Positions 53,179 through 63,247 of a DNA stretch of 64,000 nucleotides are shown here, one piece after another. The DNA is taken from positions 270,166 to 334,165 of the forward strand of contig JANQEU010000079.1 of assembly GCA_028278225.1 (NCBI GenBank), written 5' to 3'. The notes below the pieces were generated by a model. The model was given only the letters and a program-made list of their open reading frames with translations. It was not told the DNA's origin and made no database searches. The position numbers were made by a program, and so were the translations under genes. Position 1 is the first letter of the stretch, and each line of letters begins with the position of its first letter. Origin of the DNA: Cyclobacteriaceae bacterium. Lineage in GTDB: Bacteria; Bacteroidota; Bacteroidia; Cytophagales; Cyclobacteriaceae.

Positions 53179-56100
53179 TTAAAAATCAATAGAAACACCA
53201 ACCATGAAAGTCTTTGCCTGGGGAATCTGTTTAAATGAAGTCCCTGCACCAATATTTCCACCTGCCCGGTGTTGTTCAACCGGTGTAAATTCAGGATCCC
53301 AGAAGAAATCAGGAGCTTTGGTGAAAGTCAGGGCATTAATAAGCTTGGTATAAACATCCACTCCTCTCAGAAAGGTATTGTCCATTCCAAACCTGTATCC
53401 TATGGTAAGGTCTTTTAACCTGACATAATCCGTTTCATAGATAAACTCTGTTGTCCATGGCCATTCAACGTTATTTGTATTTAACTGTGAGACTTCAGCC
53501 TGATCACCTGGAGCATTCCAGGCACCAAGAACATCTGTGGCCGGATTGACCTTTTCTCCGCCAAACGGTGCATGGAGTTGTTTCATATAACCATCGGCAA
53601 AAGTTTGTCCTGTAGAAAAAGTGAATAAGAAATTGGCATAGAAATTTTTATAGGTGAAACGATTATCAATTCCTCCGGAAAGTTTCGGCCATGGATTTCC
53701 TATCGGTTCCTTGTGCTCCTGTACGAAGTTTCCAAAACTTATGTACTGGTCTATTATTTCACTGTACGATAGCAGATTCCCTTCTGAATCAAAATAGGTA
53801 TCCTGGCCTGTGGTTGGATCCACTCCGGCCCATTTCACACCTTCAAGCACCCCGACAGGATAACCGGGAAATATGGAGATGGAGCTCAATCCCGCTGAAG
53901 CTGAAAGGCCTTCCGATACTAACTCATCACCGAGCTTGACTACTTCATTTTCATTGTGATTTAAGGTAAGATTGGTTTCCCAGCTAAAAATATTATTGTC
54001 AATATTGATGGAATTCACCATCACATCAAATCCGACATTGGTCAACTCACCCACATTTTTAGTGACAGAAGCGACGCCTGTCATTTGGGATGTCGGGAAT
54101 GGAAGTAACAGATCCGTAGTAGTCTTATCATAATAGTCAAACTCACCGCTGATTCTTCCATTAAGTATTTCCCAGGTCACACCAATATCAAGTTGGGAAG
54201 TGGTCTCCCAACCCAGCTTATCGTCACCCAGGTTACCTAGTACCACACCTGTATTGCCGTCATAGGTTATGGTTCCATAATTCGATACATAGGAGAAATC
54301 ACCTATCTCAGCATTTCCAACTCGTCCATAACTCGCTCTTAGTTTGAAGAAATTGATTATACCGGCCAATGGTTGGAAAAAGGCTTCATCACTGATCACC
54401 CAGCCGGTAGAAATAGCCGGAAAATAGCCCCACCTGTTCTTCTTAGCAAACCTGGAAGAACCGTCAGCCCGCATACTTACGGAAATCAGATAACGCCCAT
54501 TGAGGTCATAGTTTATCCTGCCTATATAAGAAAGGAAAGAATAATCCGTCTCCTCCAAGCCGGCATTTTTAATGGCTGCATCACTTGGTCTCGTCAACGT
54601 AGAATTGATGTAAGTATCCCCAAATATGAAGTTTGTCCTGTTATGGAATGATTGAGCATCTATAGCAGCCAGAAAATCAAAATTGTGATCTCCGAAAGAT
54701 CGTTTATAATTCAGGATGTTCTTGAAGTTCCATGAGCTTCTTACGCCATTCACCGTGGACGAGACAGTCCTGCCATGATCTGTAATCCTGCCATCACGAT
54801 AATGAAAATCATGGTTAAACAGCAGGCTGGTGCCAAATTCTGTCCTAAAGTTCAGCCCTTCCAGGATATCAGCGCTGACAAACCAATTGCCGAGTATTTG
54901 ATCGCTCACAAGGTTCATTATCCTGAGATCGACACCTGCCACCGGATGTTCGTTAGTTAAATAAAAATATGTTCCGTCAGCTTTTCTAACAGGCCATATC
55001 GGTAGCATCTCGGAAACATTGCTTACTCCGCCAGCCCAGGATGCAGGTACCTGGTCATCATCAACATGCGTAAGCATCATTTTACCGCCGATCTTGAAGA
55101 TATCATTAAGCTGGTGATCTACATTTATCCGTGTACCGAATCGTTGATAACGATTACCTCTTAATATGGTTTCCTGGTCTTTGAGATTGGCGCTTAGGTA
55201 AAAGGTAGTTTTTTCATTTCCTCCGGACAGTGATACATTGTAATCCTGAACTTTTCCTATTTGTAATACCTCATCCACCCAGTCCGTATCAGTGTTTTCA
55301 GCTTCTTCCTGTGTCAAACCGTCCACAAGGACACCACTATTGGTCCAGAAATCTTCAATGGAATTACCACCATTATACCAGGCTTTTTGTGCCAGTTGTA
55401 TGTATTCTTCGGCATTTAACAACTCAATCCTGTGTGTAGCATCTGAAATACCAAAGGAGCCGGAAACCCTTACCTGAGTTTTTCCTGCTTTTCCTCCCTT
55501 TGTGGTGATCAATACTACACCATTTGCCCCCCTGGAACCATAAATGGCTGCTGCCGCCGCATCTTTCAATACTTCAATGGATTCAATATCAGCAGGATTT
55601 ATACTGGCAAGCACATTGGTATTGGCCGCCTGCTGGAGATTCCACTCGCTGACGGACCTGCCAGGTTGTGAGGTACTGATGCCCCCACCTTCCATTGGAA
55701 TACCATCAATAACATAGAGAGGTTCACTGTTTGCACTTGCTGATGACGTACCCCTCACCCTGATCCGTATAGCTGAACCACCCATGGCGCTACTGGTAGT
55801 TACCTGTACTCCTGCCGCGATTCCCTGTAATCCCCCTTCAAAGGAATTAACAGCCGCAGAATTGATTTTCTCTACATCTACCGTAGCAATGGAACTGGAC
55901 ACGTTTCGCTTGATCTGTGTTCCGTAACCAACCACAACTACCTCTTCAAGCGCCTGTACATCCGGACGCATATCCACGTCTATTACCGATTGCTGCCCGA
56001 CTCTTACTTCGTAAGGTGTATAACCTATAAATGAGAAAACCAGAATGACATTTTCATCAGGAACGTTTAACCGGTATTGACCGTTAATATCCGTAACCGT

Positions 56101-56583
56101 TCCAATCGTTGTTCCCTTGACCTGGATCGTAACACCCACCAGGCCTTCTCCGAATTCATCCCTGACTATGCCCGTTATAAGGATATCCTGCGCTATTTCA
56201 ACCCGATCATCCGTTGATAAATACTTTTTGACACTAATGTTTTCATTGATTTGCCTGAACCCCAGGTCTGCTTTTTTTGACAAATCCAGCAATATCTCAT
56301 AAACCGACTGATCCCGATACTCATTACTAATCCTCACATTATCGTCAATATCTTTTTTGTCAAAGACAAAATGAAATTCAGTCTTACTTTCAATTTTCCT
56401 AAAGGAGGAAATAAGGTCATCCTGATTTAACGAGAGGTCAATTATGACATCTTTGACATGCTCCACCTTACCCTGGGCATTTCCGGGCTCGGTGGCCAAT
56501 ACAAGGCCACAGAACATCAATTGAATGGTTACACTGTAAAAAGAGTACCTCATCAATCTCAAAAGTGGTGAAATAGATCTCAT
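53179..56583 (-). CDS. SusC/RagA-family TonB-dependent transporter (PUL2)
   Basis: A 1134-residue TonB-linked outer-membrane barrel. Signal peptide (about 1-37), STN domain at about 40-115 (KVEHVKDVIIDLSLNQ, SVYEILLDLSKKADLGF), carboxypeptidase-like domain at about 135-210 (ITGIVRDEFGEGLVGVTI), TonB-box region EEVVVVGYGTQ near 216-228, plug with VLKDAAAAAIYGSRGANGV, and a barrel ending TFMVGVSIDF. The STN domain links it to the FecR protein encoded upstream. SusD follows by 18 bases. Confidence 0.95.
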   Translation of the reverse strand: MRSISPLLRLMRYSFYSVTIQLMFCGLVLATEPGNAQGKVEHVKDVIIDLSLNQDDLISSFRKIESKTEFHFVFDKKDIDDNVRISNEYRDQSVYEILLDLSKKADLGFRQINENISVKKYLSTDDRVEIAQDILITGIVRDEFGEGLVGVTIQVKGTTIGTVTDINGQYRLNVPDENVILVFSFIGYTPYEVRVGQQSVIDVDMRPDVQALEEVVVVGYGTQIKRNVSSSIATVDVEKINSAAVNSFEGGLQGIAAGVQVTTSSAMGGSAIRIRVRGTSSASANSEPLYVIDGIPMEGGGISTSQPGRSVSEWNLQQAANTNVLASINPADIESIEVLKDAAAAAIYGSRGANGVVLITTKGGKAGKTQVRVSGSFGISDATHRIELLNAEEYIQLAQKAWYNGGNSIEDFWTNSGVLVDGLTQEEAENTDTDWVDEVLQIGKVQDYNVSLSGGNEKTTFYLSANLKDQETILRGNRYQRFGTRINVDHQLNDIFKIGGKMMLTHVDDDQVPASWAGGVSNVSEMLPIWPVRKADGTYFYLTNEHPVAGVDLRIMNLVSDQILGNWFVSADILEGLNFRTEFGTSLLFNHDFHYRDGRITDHGRTVSSTVNGVRSSWNFKNILNYKRSFGDHNFDFLAAIDAQSFHNRTNFIFGDTYINSTLTRPSDAAIKNAGLEETDYSFLSYIGRINYDLNGRYLISVSMRADGSSRFAKKNRWGYFPAISTGWVISDEAFFQPLAGIINFFKLRASYGRVGNAEIGDFSYVSNYGTITYDGNTGVVLGNLGDDKLGWETTSQLDIGVTWEILNGRISGEFDYYDKTTTDLLLPFPTSQMTGVASVTKNVGELTNVGFDVMVNSINIDNNIFSWETNLTLNHNENEVVKLGDELVSEGLSASAGLSSISIFPGYPVGVLEGVKWAGVDPTTGQDTYFDSEGNLLSYSEIIDQYISFGNFVQEHKEPIGNPWPKLSGGIDNRFTYKNFYANFLFTFSTGQTFADGYMKQLHAPFGGEKVNPATDVLGAWNAPGDQAEVSQLNTNNVEWPWTTEFIYETDYVRLKDLTIGYRFGMDNTFLRGVDVYTKLINALTFTKAPDFFWDPEFTPVEQHRAGGNIGAGTSFKQIPQAKTFMVGVSIDF

Positions 56584-56675
56584 ATTTCTAATAGGTTTTC
56601 AATAAATGCATCAAATTGATGTTTTAAATACATCGAAAATTGAAATATATTATCAGTCAATAACACGTCGACCAA

Positions 56676-57680
56676 TTACAGTTCAATCCGGACTTCATCA
56701 TTATTGATCTTGAATGTGAAGTCTTTTATATAGCTCAACGATGTGAGGACAGCCTCCAAAGTCTTATTGTCGTACTGAGCGGTTATGCTCCATGCTTTAT
56801 TTACTGATCCACTGACGTTAAAACTGACGCCATACCAGTACTCCAGTTTTTCAAGGATTTCAGGTAAACCTGCATTTTTGAAATAGATGATACCCTCTTT
56901 CCAGGCCAGGATCTCTTCCCTTTCAAAATCACCAACGACCAGTTTATTCAGCTTTAGGTTGTAAATAGCCTGTTGACCTGGTTCCAGATATTGTCCGGCG
57001 GGCAGGGACTCATCACCTTCGGGGAGATTTACCACCACTTTTCCTTGAGCAAGAGATACACTTACCTGTTCACGATCCGGGTATGCATTCACATTAAAAG
57101 ATGTGCCGATCGCCGTAATCTCCAGGTTCTCTGCCACTACAATAAATGGACGAGCAGCATCGTGTTGCACCTCAAAAAAGGCCTCCCCTTCAAGTTTCAC
57201 TTTTCTCTCTTCCGAACTGAAGCCTTTGATGTAAGATATCCTGCTGGCGGAATTTAGTTTAACTCTGGAACCGTCATCAAGGAAAATCGTCGACTTCTGT
57301 CCCCTGGGATTTGTTTTTTCGATTTTTACAACTTCGGGAATCGGTACGGCTTCCTCTACAGGCAGATTCCTGATGAAAAACGAAATCCCTACAATTATTA
57401 TGACAGTTGCTGCAGCTTTAAACCATATCCCGGAATAAAAGGGTCTTATTCTTTTTGTTCCGCTTTTCCCGGCTCGTATCCTGGTTTTAAGTTTACTTAA
57501 AATACGATCAGCAGGACTATCATTTATGTCTGTTTGCCAGTAATTTTTAATCGCACTGTAGATCAGCGGGTGCTGAGGATCACTATCCAACCAGTCGGAA
57601 ATAGTGATCGTATCTTCTTCGGTGGATTCACCGGAAAGATCCCTGGCTATCGCCTCATATATCTCCTGTTCTTTATCCAT
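56676..57680 (-). CDS. FecR-family anti-sigma factor (PUL2)
   Basis: A 334-residue FecR protein: cytoplasmic region 1-85, membrane segment about 88-106 (AAATVIIIVGISFFI), periplasmic FecR domain (NPRGQKSTIFLDDGSRVKLN, GEAFFEVQHDAARPF, ITAIGTSFNVNAYPDRE) and the C-terminal STN-like region (LPEILEKLEYWYGVSF). It should control a FecI-type sigma factor, but none lies next to it: the upstream neighbour is lgt on the other strand. Either the sigma gene is elsewhere or it has been lost. Confidence 0.93.
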   Translation of the reverse strand: MDKEQEIYEAIARDLSGESTEEDTITISDWLDSDPQHPLIYSAIKNYWQTDINDSPADRILSKLKTRIRAGKSGTKRIRPFYSGIWFKAAATVIIIVGISFFIRNLPVEEAVPIPEVVKIEKTNPRGQKSTIFLDDGSRVKLNSASRISYIKGFSSEERKVKLEGEAFFEVQHDAARPFIVVAENLEITAIGTSFNVNAYPDREQVSVSLAQGKVVVNLPEGDESLPAGQYLEPGQQAIYNLKLNKLVVGDFEREEILAWKEGIIYFKNAGLPEILEKLEYWYGVSFNVSGSVNKAWSITAQYDNKTLEAVLTSLSYIKDFTFKINNDEVRIEL

Positions 57681-57769
57681 TCAATTTTAACTATTTAGGG
57701 TAGGACGAATTATTTCCTTTCTTCCCCCAAAGTTGTACATCACAATAAACAATAGCCGGGAATAGAATT

Positions 57770-57777
57770 TATCTTTA
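57770..57777 (+). promoter_or_regulatory. likely -7 box of lgt
   Basis: TATCTTTA differs from TAnnTTTG only at the last base and lies eight bases before the GTG start of lgt. Confidence 0.45.
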
Positions 57778-57785
57778 GCAAATTT

Positions 57786-58910
57786 GTGTTTGAGAATTAC
57801 TATAGTTTGAACCTGTCCTTTGTCATCTGGAATCCTGATCCCGTTCTATTCGAAATTGGGAACTATGGCGTTCGTTGGTACGGATTATTGTTCGCCTTAG
57901 GGTTTATCCTTGGACGTTTTGTAGTATTCTACGTGTATGGTCGGGAAGGCAGGGTGAAGAATAAGCTGGATTATTTGCTGATCTACATGATGCTGGGAAC
58001 TGTAATTGGGGCAAGGTTGGGTCATGTACTGTTTTATGAGCCTGAGAAGTTTCTTTTCCAACCGATCGATATCTTCAAGATCTGGGAAGGTGGCCTCTCA
58101 TCACACGGATGTGCCATGGGGATTTTAGTGGCGTTATGGCTGTATCTGAATAAGATCACGATAAAAGGATTTAAACTTCAGATTACCAGGCATGAACGAC
58201 AAGGGGATAGTTGGCTGCAACTGGTTGACCGAATGGTCATTGTGGTGGCGCTCGGTGCTGTTTTCATCCGGTTCGGAAATTTTATCAATGGCGAGATCGT
58301 CGGAGAACCAACTCACAATCAGAAAGGGGTAGTATTCGCAGGTCCGGTTACGGAAAATTTGAAGTCACGTATCCCTGCTGTAGCGTCCGTTGCATTTGAA
58401 CGCCTCGACGAAAAGGGTCAAAATGGCAATCCTCAGTTGTTGATGCACGTCAAACTGGCTCAGCGAATTCAATCGGAAAAGAAAGCGTCCGAAATTCTGG
58501 AAAAAAATGTTCTTTTCCAATTGACAAGGATTGTGAGACCCCGGCATATCCTTGTTAAGGATAACGTATCCTTTAGCTTGACAAAAATGGGATCCAATTA
58601 CATTGGAACTATTCCTGTGACCGGGATAGCCCGACATCCGGCCCAGTTATATGAAGCACTCACATTGCTGATTTTGTTCGTTTTGTTAATGGTAATCTGG
58701 ACAAAATATAAAATTGATACACCGCATGGTCTGCTTTTCGGGATTTTTGTCTTGTGGGTTTTTGGAATGAGGATCATCCACGAAACAATAAAAGAGAACC
58801 AGGTGACTTTTGAAGATAACATGATCCTGAATATGGGACAATGGTTAAGCATCCCGTTTGTGCTATTGGGTATCTGGCTCATCGCAAGGATCAGATATCG
58901 AAAGTCATAA
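57786..58910 (+). CDS. lgt: prolipoprotein diacylglyceryl transferase
   Basis: The first enzyme of lipoprotein maturation in the inner membrane, serving the many lipoproteins encoded here. The GTG start at 57786 gives an N-terminus fitting the family (SFVIWNPDPVLFEIGNYGVRWYGLLF). Signature residues: GARLGHVLFYEP, GGLSSHGCAMGIL, FIRFGNFINGEIVGEPT and ARHPAQLYEAL. At 374 residues it is about 100 longer than the Escherichia enzyme; the extra part lies between the VGEPT motif and the ARHPAQ motif (about residues 180-280) and is a soluble insertion seen in Bacteroidota Lgt. Confidence 0.95.
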   Translation: MFENYYSLNLSFVIWNPDPVLFEIGNYGVRWYGLLFALGFILGRFVVFYVYGREGRVKNKLDYLLIYMMLGTVIGARLGHVLFYEPEKFLFQPIDIFKIWEGGLSSHGCAMGILVALWLYLNKITIKGFKLQITRHERQGDSWLQLVDRMVIVVALGAVFIRFGNFINGEIVGEPTHNQKGVVFAGPVTENLKSRIPAVASVAFERLDEKGQNGNPQLLMHVKLAQRIQSEKKASEILEKNVLFQLTRIVRPRHILVKDNVSFSLTKMGSNYIGTIPVTGIARHPAQLYEALTLLILFVLLMVIWTKYKIDTPHGLLFGIFVLWVFGMRIIHETIKENQVTFEDNMILNMGQWLSIPFVLLGIWLIARIRYRKS

Positions 58911-58947
58911 TATGAGGATCGGTTTGTCCTATGACTATTAAAATTGT

Positions 58948-61551
58948 CTATTTAATTGTGATGACCTCTGTATCATCCATAAATTTTGGATCATTGTCAT
59001 CGCCTCCACCAAACAACCATGTTTCCGCTTCCGGTCTTAGTTGCCTGGGGCTCGTCGGTCCCCCTTCCCACGTATTGATATAGATTTTTACACCCTCCAG
59101 TTTTTCCGGGTAATTCAAGGCTTCCGAGCTGAAAAACAGGCTTATTTTGTTTTCATTCAGATCTACCGAAATTATCGGCGTATAGCCGTGTCGCAAACCT
59201 GGGTTTTCCTGATCCGCACCATCCGAAATAAAAGATCGATTTGAAAATCCACCCAATGAAAACCATAGATCCCACTTAAAGTTATCAGGTGCATCCATAT
59301 TTTGGAAGGGCAGTACGGAAGCTCCGCCATCCGTCAAATCCATAAACAGATTGAATAACACATGATCATAACCATTTGGAGGTAACCAAACACGGGTTAT
59401 TTCAGCCATGGTGATGTCGAGTTGAAGATTATTTCCAGTCCGGAATGCTTCGACTTTTTCAATATCCATTTGTTGACTGAAACTTGGGTGCAATGGATAG
59501 GAATAAGTTCCCGCCGGACCATTGTCATCCCCCCTTTGATCTTCATAGGAAGCAACCTTAATAATTGGCAGCTCTAATTCAAACGCAAAGAAATCAGAGA
59601 TGATATTGCTATTTAAGTCTTCATAGAATGCAACAATCCGGTGTTTTCCGTTAACCAGTGATTTGAGTGACAAATCAGCAACCCATGAACCGTCATCCTT
59701 AGGCTCTGCTTTAACTGTTCTTTCCAAGTCTCCATCAAGCGACACTAGCACCTTCTCAACAAGGCTGGACTTGCCCGTAATTGTAATGGACTCTTTAGTC
59801 ATTGTTTCACCAATCATTGGATCAATGGAAATATTCCCTTCGGAATGTACGGGGGATGGTGCTTCAACATCCATCAGGATAAAACCATCTTTTGGCCTGA
59901 GGATCATACTTAATTTGCCGTTCTCATCTATTGAACACCTGTTCTCCCCATCCTGTAGTCTATAGTAGGGAGATAAGATATTCCCTTTCCTGAATTTTGT
60001 AGGTAAGACATCGATGATTTTTGCCCTGGACGAAGTATTGATCATTACCATTGCAGACTTTTCCTGATGGTTTAACTCATAAATAAAAACTCCCGGACCG
60101 GATGGATCATCCCTCAAAATATTGAGTTTACCTCTTCTGAATATCTCATTGTCCTTTCGTAACTGCACCAGTTTCTGAACAAACCTGAATGATTCATTTT
60201 CTTTATTGAATTGGTCTTTATCCGGAGATCCAACCCCTCCTTTAAACATTGCCTGCCGCATTCCCAGCAATTCCTGCTCGGTGCCATAGTAGATAACCGG
60301 AACACCGGGTATGGTCATGATAAACATCAGCGCCTGTCTGAATGACTGTTTGTCGGTCCTTGACAGAAACCTCGACCCATCATGATTATCAATGAAATTG
60401 AACAATACTTCAGGCCGGTCAAACGCTCGTTTAACACTGTTCAGCCTGAATGTCAATGTGTTCGTAGGCTTTTGCTCTACAAAAACTCTGTTGATCGAAG
60501 TACTCAATGGGAAATTTAAAATCGAATTCATCTCAGGCCTTTGAGCAGTACCCAGGTATTTGGCCGCCTCTACGGTGCCCTGGTGATCATAGTGCATCGG
60601 AAATATGGCTACCTCTCCCGGCGTAATGAATTCGTTTTTCCCCAGGGACCGGGCAAAATTGTAAATCCCCAGATTTTCCGGATCCGTGGAATGCAGAAAA
60701 TCATTCCAGAAGTCATGTTCAACCATATGAGGTGTATCAAACCTGTAGCCATCTACACCCACTTCTTTAATCCAAAAATTGTAAGAAGATCTGAGTACAT
60801 CCCGTACTATGGGATTAGCTGTATTCAGGTCATCAAGATCAGCGAATTGATATTGAGTTTTTAGAATAGTATCCGAGTGGTCATAAAAATTTGGGGCAAA
60901 ATGGAAGATTGCCATTTCCCTGTCGTTCGGATCCAAAGCATTGTTATGGTTGAATGGATACTGTGTGGGCTGGGGAACATCATGGACCTTGAAATTTTCG
61001 GTGACATCATCCTGATTATATGGCCCTGTATAAGTGTAAAAATCTCCCAAATGATTAACCACTACATCCTGGATCAGGTACATCCCATTTTTATGTAGTG
61101 TTGCCGAAAGCTGTCTGTAGTCATCTAAAGTGCCCAGATGCTTGTCCACCTCCACAAAACTGCTGGCCCAGTAACCGTGATTACCTGTACCTGTTTTCTG
61201 AGGATTTCGCCATTGATTAGCAACTGGCGGGGTAATCCAAACACCCGTGACGCCAAGCTCTTTTATGTAATCGATTTTCTGTGTGATTCCTTTCAGATCT
61301 CCTCCGTTCCAGTATCCGCCATCTCCACGTCTATACTCTCCGGTCCCTTGATCATTGTTCGTGGAATCTCCATCCATAAACCTGTCCGTTACTATGAAAT
61401 AAAGTATCTGATCTTCCCATCCCGGAGAAGGAACATGAAGGTATCTCTCAATCTCATCCGGACCTGCTATCAAACCACCAACATCCTTTTCGGAACATGA
61501 AACGGAAATTGAAAAAAGTGCGATGATTAAAACTTTGATCTGATGCCTCAT
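58948..61551 (-). CDS. GH13 alpha-amylase-family lipoprotein
   Basis: An 867-residue envelope enzyme acting on alpha-glucans. ATG 61551 gives MRHQIKVLIIALFSISVSC with a lipobox. The GH13 regions are in order: DVVVNH (I), VDGYRFDTPH with the nucleophile Asp (II), EFITPGEV with the acid Glu (III), and FNFIDNHDGSRF (IV). The opening DQILYFIVTDRFMDGD is typical. After the barrel and beta domain (to about 560) comes an Ig-like domain (about 570-660) and a C-terminal beta-sandwich (about 665-867; YSYPLHPSFSQQMDIEKV) of the kind found in pullulanase or glucodextranase C-termini. It stands alone on the minus strand and is not coupled to SusC/D. Confidence 0.94.
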   Translation of the reverse strand: MRHQIKVLIIALFSISVSCSEKDVGGLIAGPDEIERYLHVPSPGWEDQILYFIVTDRFMDGDSTNNDQGTGEYRRGDGGYWNGGDLKGITQKIDYIKELGVTGVWITPPVANQWRNPQKTGTGNHGYWASSFVEVDKHLGTLDDYRQLSATLHKNGMYLIQDVVVNHLGDFYTYTGPYNQDDVTENFKVHDVPQPTQYPFNHNNALDPNDREMAIFHFAPNFYDHSDTILKTQYQFADLDDLNTANPIVRDVLRSSYNFWIKEVGVDGYRFDTPHMVEHDFWNDFLHSTDPENLGIYNFARSLGKNEFITPGEVAIFPMHYDHQGTVEAAKYLGTAQRPEMNSILNFPLSTSINRVFVEQKPTNTLTFRLNSVKRAFDRPEVLFNFIDNHDGSRFLSRTDKQSFRQALMFIMTIPGVPVIYYGTEQELLGMRQAMFKGGVGSPDKDQFNKENESFRFVQKLVQLRKDNEIFRRGKLNILRDDPSGPGVFIYELNHQEKSAMVMINTSSRAKIIDVLPTKFRKGNILSPYYRLQDGENRCSIDENGKLSMILRPKDGFILMDVEAPSPVHSEGNISIDPMIGETMTKESITITGKSSLVEKVLVSLDGDLERTVKAEPKDDGSWVADLSLKSLVNGKHRIVAFYEDLNSNIISDFFAFELELPIIKVASYEDQRGDDNGPAGTYSYPLHPSFSQQMDIEKVEAFRTGNNLQLDITMAEITRVWLPPNGYDHVLFNLFMDLTDGGASVLPFQNMDAPDNFKWDLWFSLGGFSNRSFISDGADQENPGLRHGYTPIISVDLNENKISLFFSSEALNYPEKLEGVKIYINTWEGGPTSPRQLRPEAETWLFGGGDDNDPKFMDDTEVITIK

Positions 61552-61722
61552 ATCTATGCTTCTTTCATGAATAGGACGAGACAACAAATGATTTCCCCCA
61601 TTCGAAAAAAGATGTTGCTAATTTTTATGAGGTTAAATACCAAAGTCCTTTTTGCATAATCCATTCTATAGTATCTTGGATGTGCAGGATTTGAAGTACA
61701 TAATAGATAATAAGTATATAAG

Positions 61723-63054
61723 ATGAAAATGAATAAGCGACGATTTCTGAAGAATGCAGCAGCACTTTCTTCCATTGCATTCCTCCCCTCCTCTTCCTGG
61801 GCTTTATTACAGGACAAACGTCTGAGGACCGCCCATATTGGTGTCGGCGGGATGGGTATGGAAGACCTCAAAGCCACTGCCTCTCATAGTTTGGTGGACA
61901 TTGTTGCGTTGTGTGATGTAGACTCAAATAATCTATCAGCCGCTCAAAAGTTGCATCCGGATGCGAAGACATTTTTAGACTACAGAAAACTCTTCGATCA
62001 GATCGGAAGTGATATTGATGCCGTAGTCGTATCAACACCGGACCATACCCATGCACCCGCTTCGATGATGGCCATGGAAATGGGTAAAAACGTCTATTGC
62101 CAGAAGCCTTTGACACATCATGTGACGGAATCGAGGGCAATGGCGAAAATGGCGAAGGAAAAGAACCTGGTAACACAAATGGGGATCCAGGTGCATTCAT
62201 TTTATGACTATAAACTTGCCACGTTGCTGATACAGTCCGGGATAATAGGGAAAGTCAGTGTTGTGAGAGCGTGGTCACCGAAGAACTGGGGATACGATGG
62301 TCCGGTTCCCGAGGGAAGTGATCCTGTCCCATCACACCTTGACTGGAACCTCTGGTTGGGTACTTCTGCTGAAAGACCTTACAAAGAGGGCGTTTACCAT
62401 CCAGGTAACTGGAGAAAATTAGTTGACTATGGATGTGGAACGCTGGGCGACATGGGAGTTCACATCTTTGATACACCCTACAATGCGCTTAACCTGGACG
62501 TCCCGTTTACTATCAAAAACAGCTGCCGGGAACCCAATGGATTTGGCTACCCGGAAAGAAACACGGTCACTTATGAATTTCCAGGCACTGACTTTACTGC
62601 TGATACCCTGAAATGGATATGGTACGATGGTGAAGGAGCGCCTGAAATGCATGACGACCTTAAGCTCCCGAATAACGATAAACTGCCCGACCAGGGGGCC
62701 ATGTTTATGGGTGAGAAAGGTAAGCTCCTGTTGCCTCACTTCATGGAATTACCAAGACTGATCGTGGATGGCAAATATGAATCCTTTGATGTCGATCAGT
62801 TTGAACTCGGACCTCCCGTAAGGGATTACGGACCTGAAGGGCAAAAACATTACCATCAGTTTGTGGACACATGTTTAGGGAAAGGTACCTGCAGTGCTCC
62901 ATTCTCTTATGCGGCCAGATTAACGGAAACGATTCTTCTGGGAGTGATCGCCGGTCGATTTCCAGACCAGGTATTAAACTGGGACAGGAAAAAAGCGATA
63001 TTCTCAGAGAAAGCCGCCAATGAATTTCTGGATTCGGAGTACAGGGCATTCTAA
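61723..63054 (+). CDS. Gfo/Idh/MocA-family oxidoreductase with export leader
   Basis: A 443-residue oxidoreductase. The leader MNKRRFLKNAAALSSIAFLP is twin-arginine-like. Core motifs: AHIGVGGMGMEDL (nucleotide-binding turn), DAVVVSTPDHTHAP, VYCQKPLTHHVTESR (the family's EKP motif reads QKP here), MGIQVHSFYDYK, and GCGTLGDMGVHIFDTPYN. Exported members of this group act on sugars or glycosides in the periplasm. It has no operon partners and is divergent from the GH13 gene. Differs from the PUL1 paralogue by lacking the Cys cluster. Confidence 0.88.
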   Translation: MKMNKRRFLKNAAALSSIAFLPSSSWALLQDKRLRTAHIGVGGMGMEDLKATASHSLVDIVALCDVDSNNLSAAQKLHPDAKTFLDYRKLFDQIGSDIDAVVVSTPDHTHAPASMMAMEMGKNVYCQKPLTHHVTESRAMAKMAKEKNLVTQMGIQVHSFYDYKLATLLIQSGIIGKVSVVRAWSPKNWGYDGPVPEGSDPVPSHLDWNLWLGTSAERPYKEGVYHPGNWRKLVDYGCGTLGDMGVHIFDTPYNALNLDVPFTIKNSCREPNGFGYPERNTVTYEFPGTDFTADTLKWIWYDGEGAPEMHDDLKLPNNDKLPDQGAMFMGEKGKLLLPHFMELPRLIVDGKYESFDVDQFELGPPVRDYGPEGQKHYHQFVDTCLGKGTCSAPFSYAARLTETILLGVIAGRFPDQVLNWDRKKAIFSEKAANEFLDSEYRAF

Positions 63055-63112
63055 CAATTCAGGAAGAAAAATCTTCGCCTTTTAAGATATCTAAGGTCTG
63101 TGACACGCAGAT

Positions 63113-63205
63113 ATGAAAAACTCAGAACTCCAATTCCTTCTTAAATCTGAACTCCAATTCCTTCTTAAATCCGAAAGTACAACTTCATACATTGACATTA
63201 AATGA
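63113..63205 (+). pseudogene. short ORF with duplicated SELQFLLK, possible RhuM-like remnant
   Basis: An ATG opens a 30-codon ORF starting MKNSELQFLLKSEL and ending TGA. It contains an exact in-frame duplication of eight codons. The beginning (MKNSELQFLL) resembles the N-terminus of virulence RhuM-family proteins, but nothing of the rest of such a gene follows. The resemblance is short and could be chance. Confidence 0.25.
63125..63172. repeat. two tandem 24-base units
   Basis: The unit GAACTCCAATTCCTTCTTAA plus four more bases occurs at 63125-63148 and 63149-63172; the copies differ only in the last base. 24 bases keeps the short ORF across it in frame. Confidence 0.9.
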
Positions 63206-63247
63206 AGGAAAAGCTATCACTGTAATAAGAAAAGCAATAGAATCGTT

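Noticed and set aside
58904..58935. GTCATA...TATGAC hairpin between lgt and the GH13 gene
   Set aside because: Stem too short and broken to call a terminator with confidence, though the convergent position would suit one.
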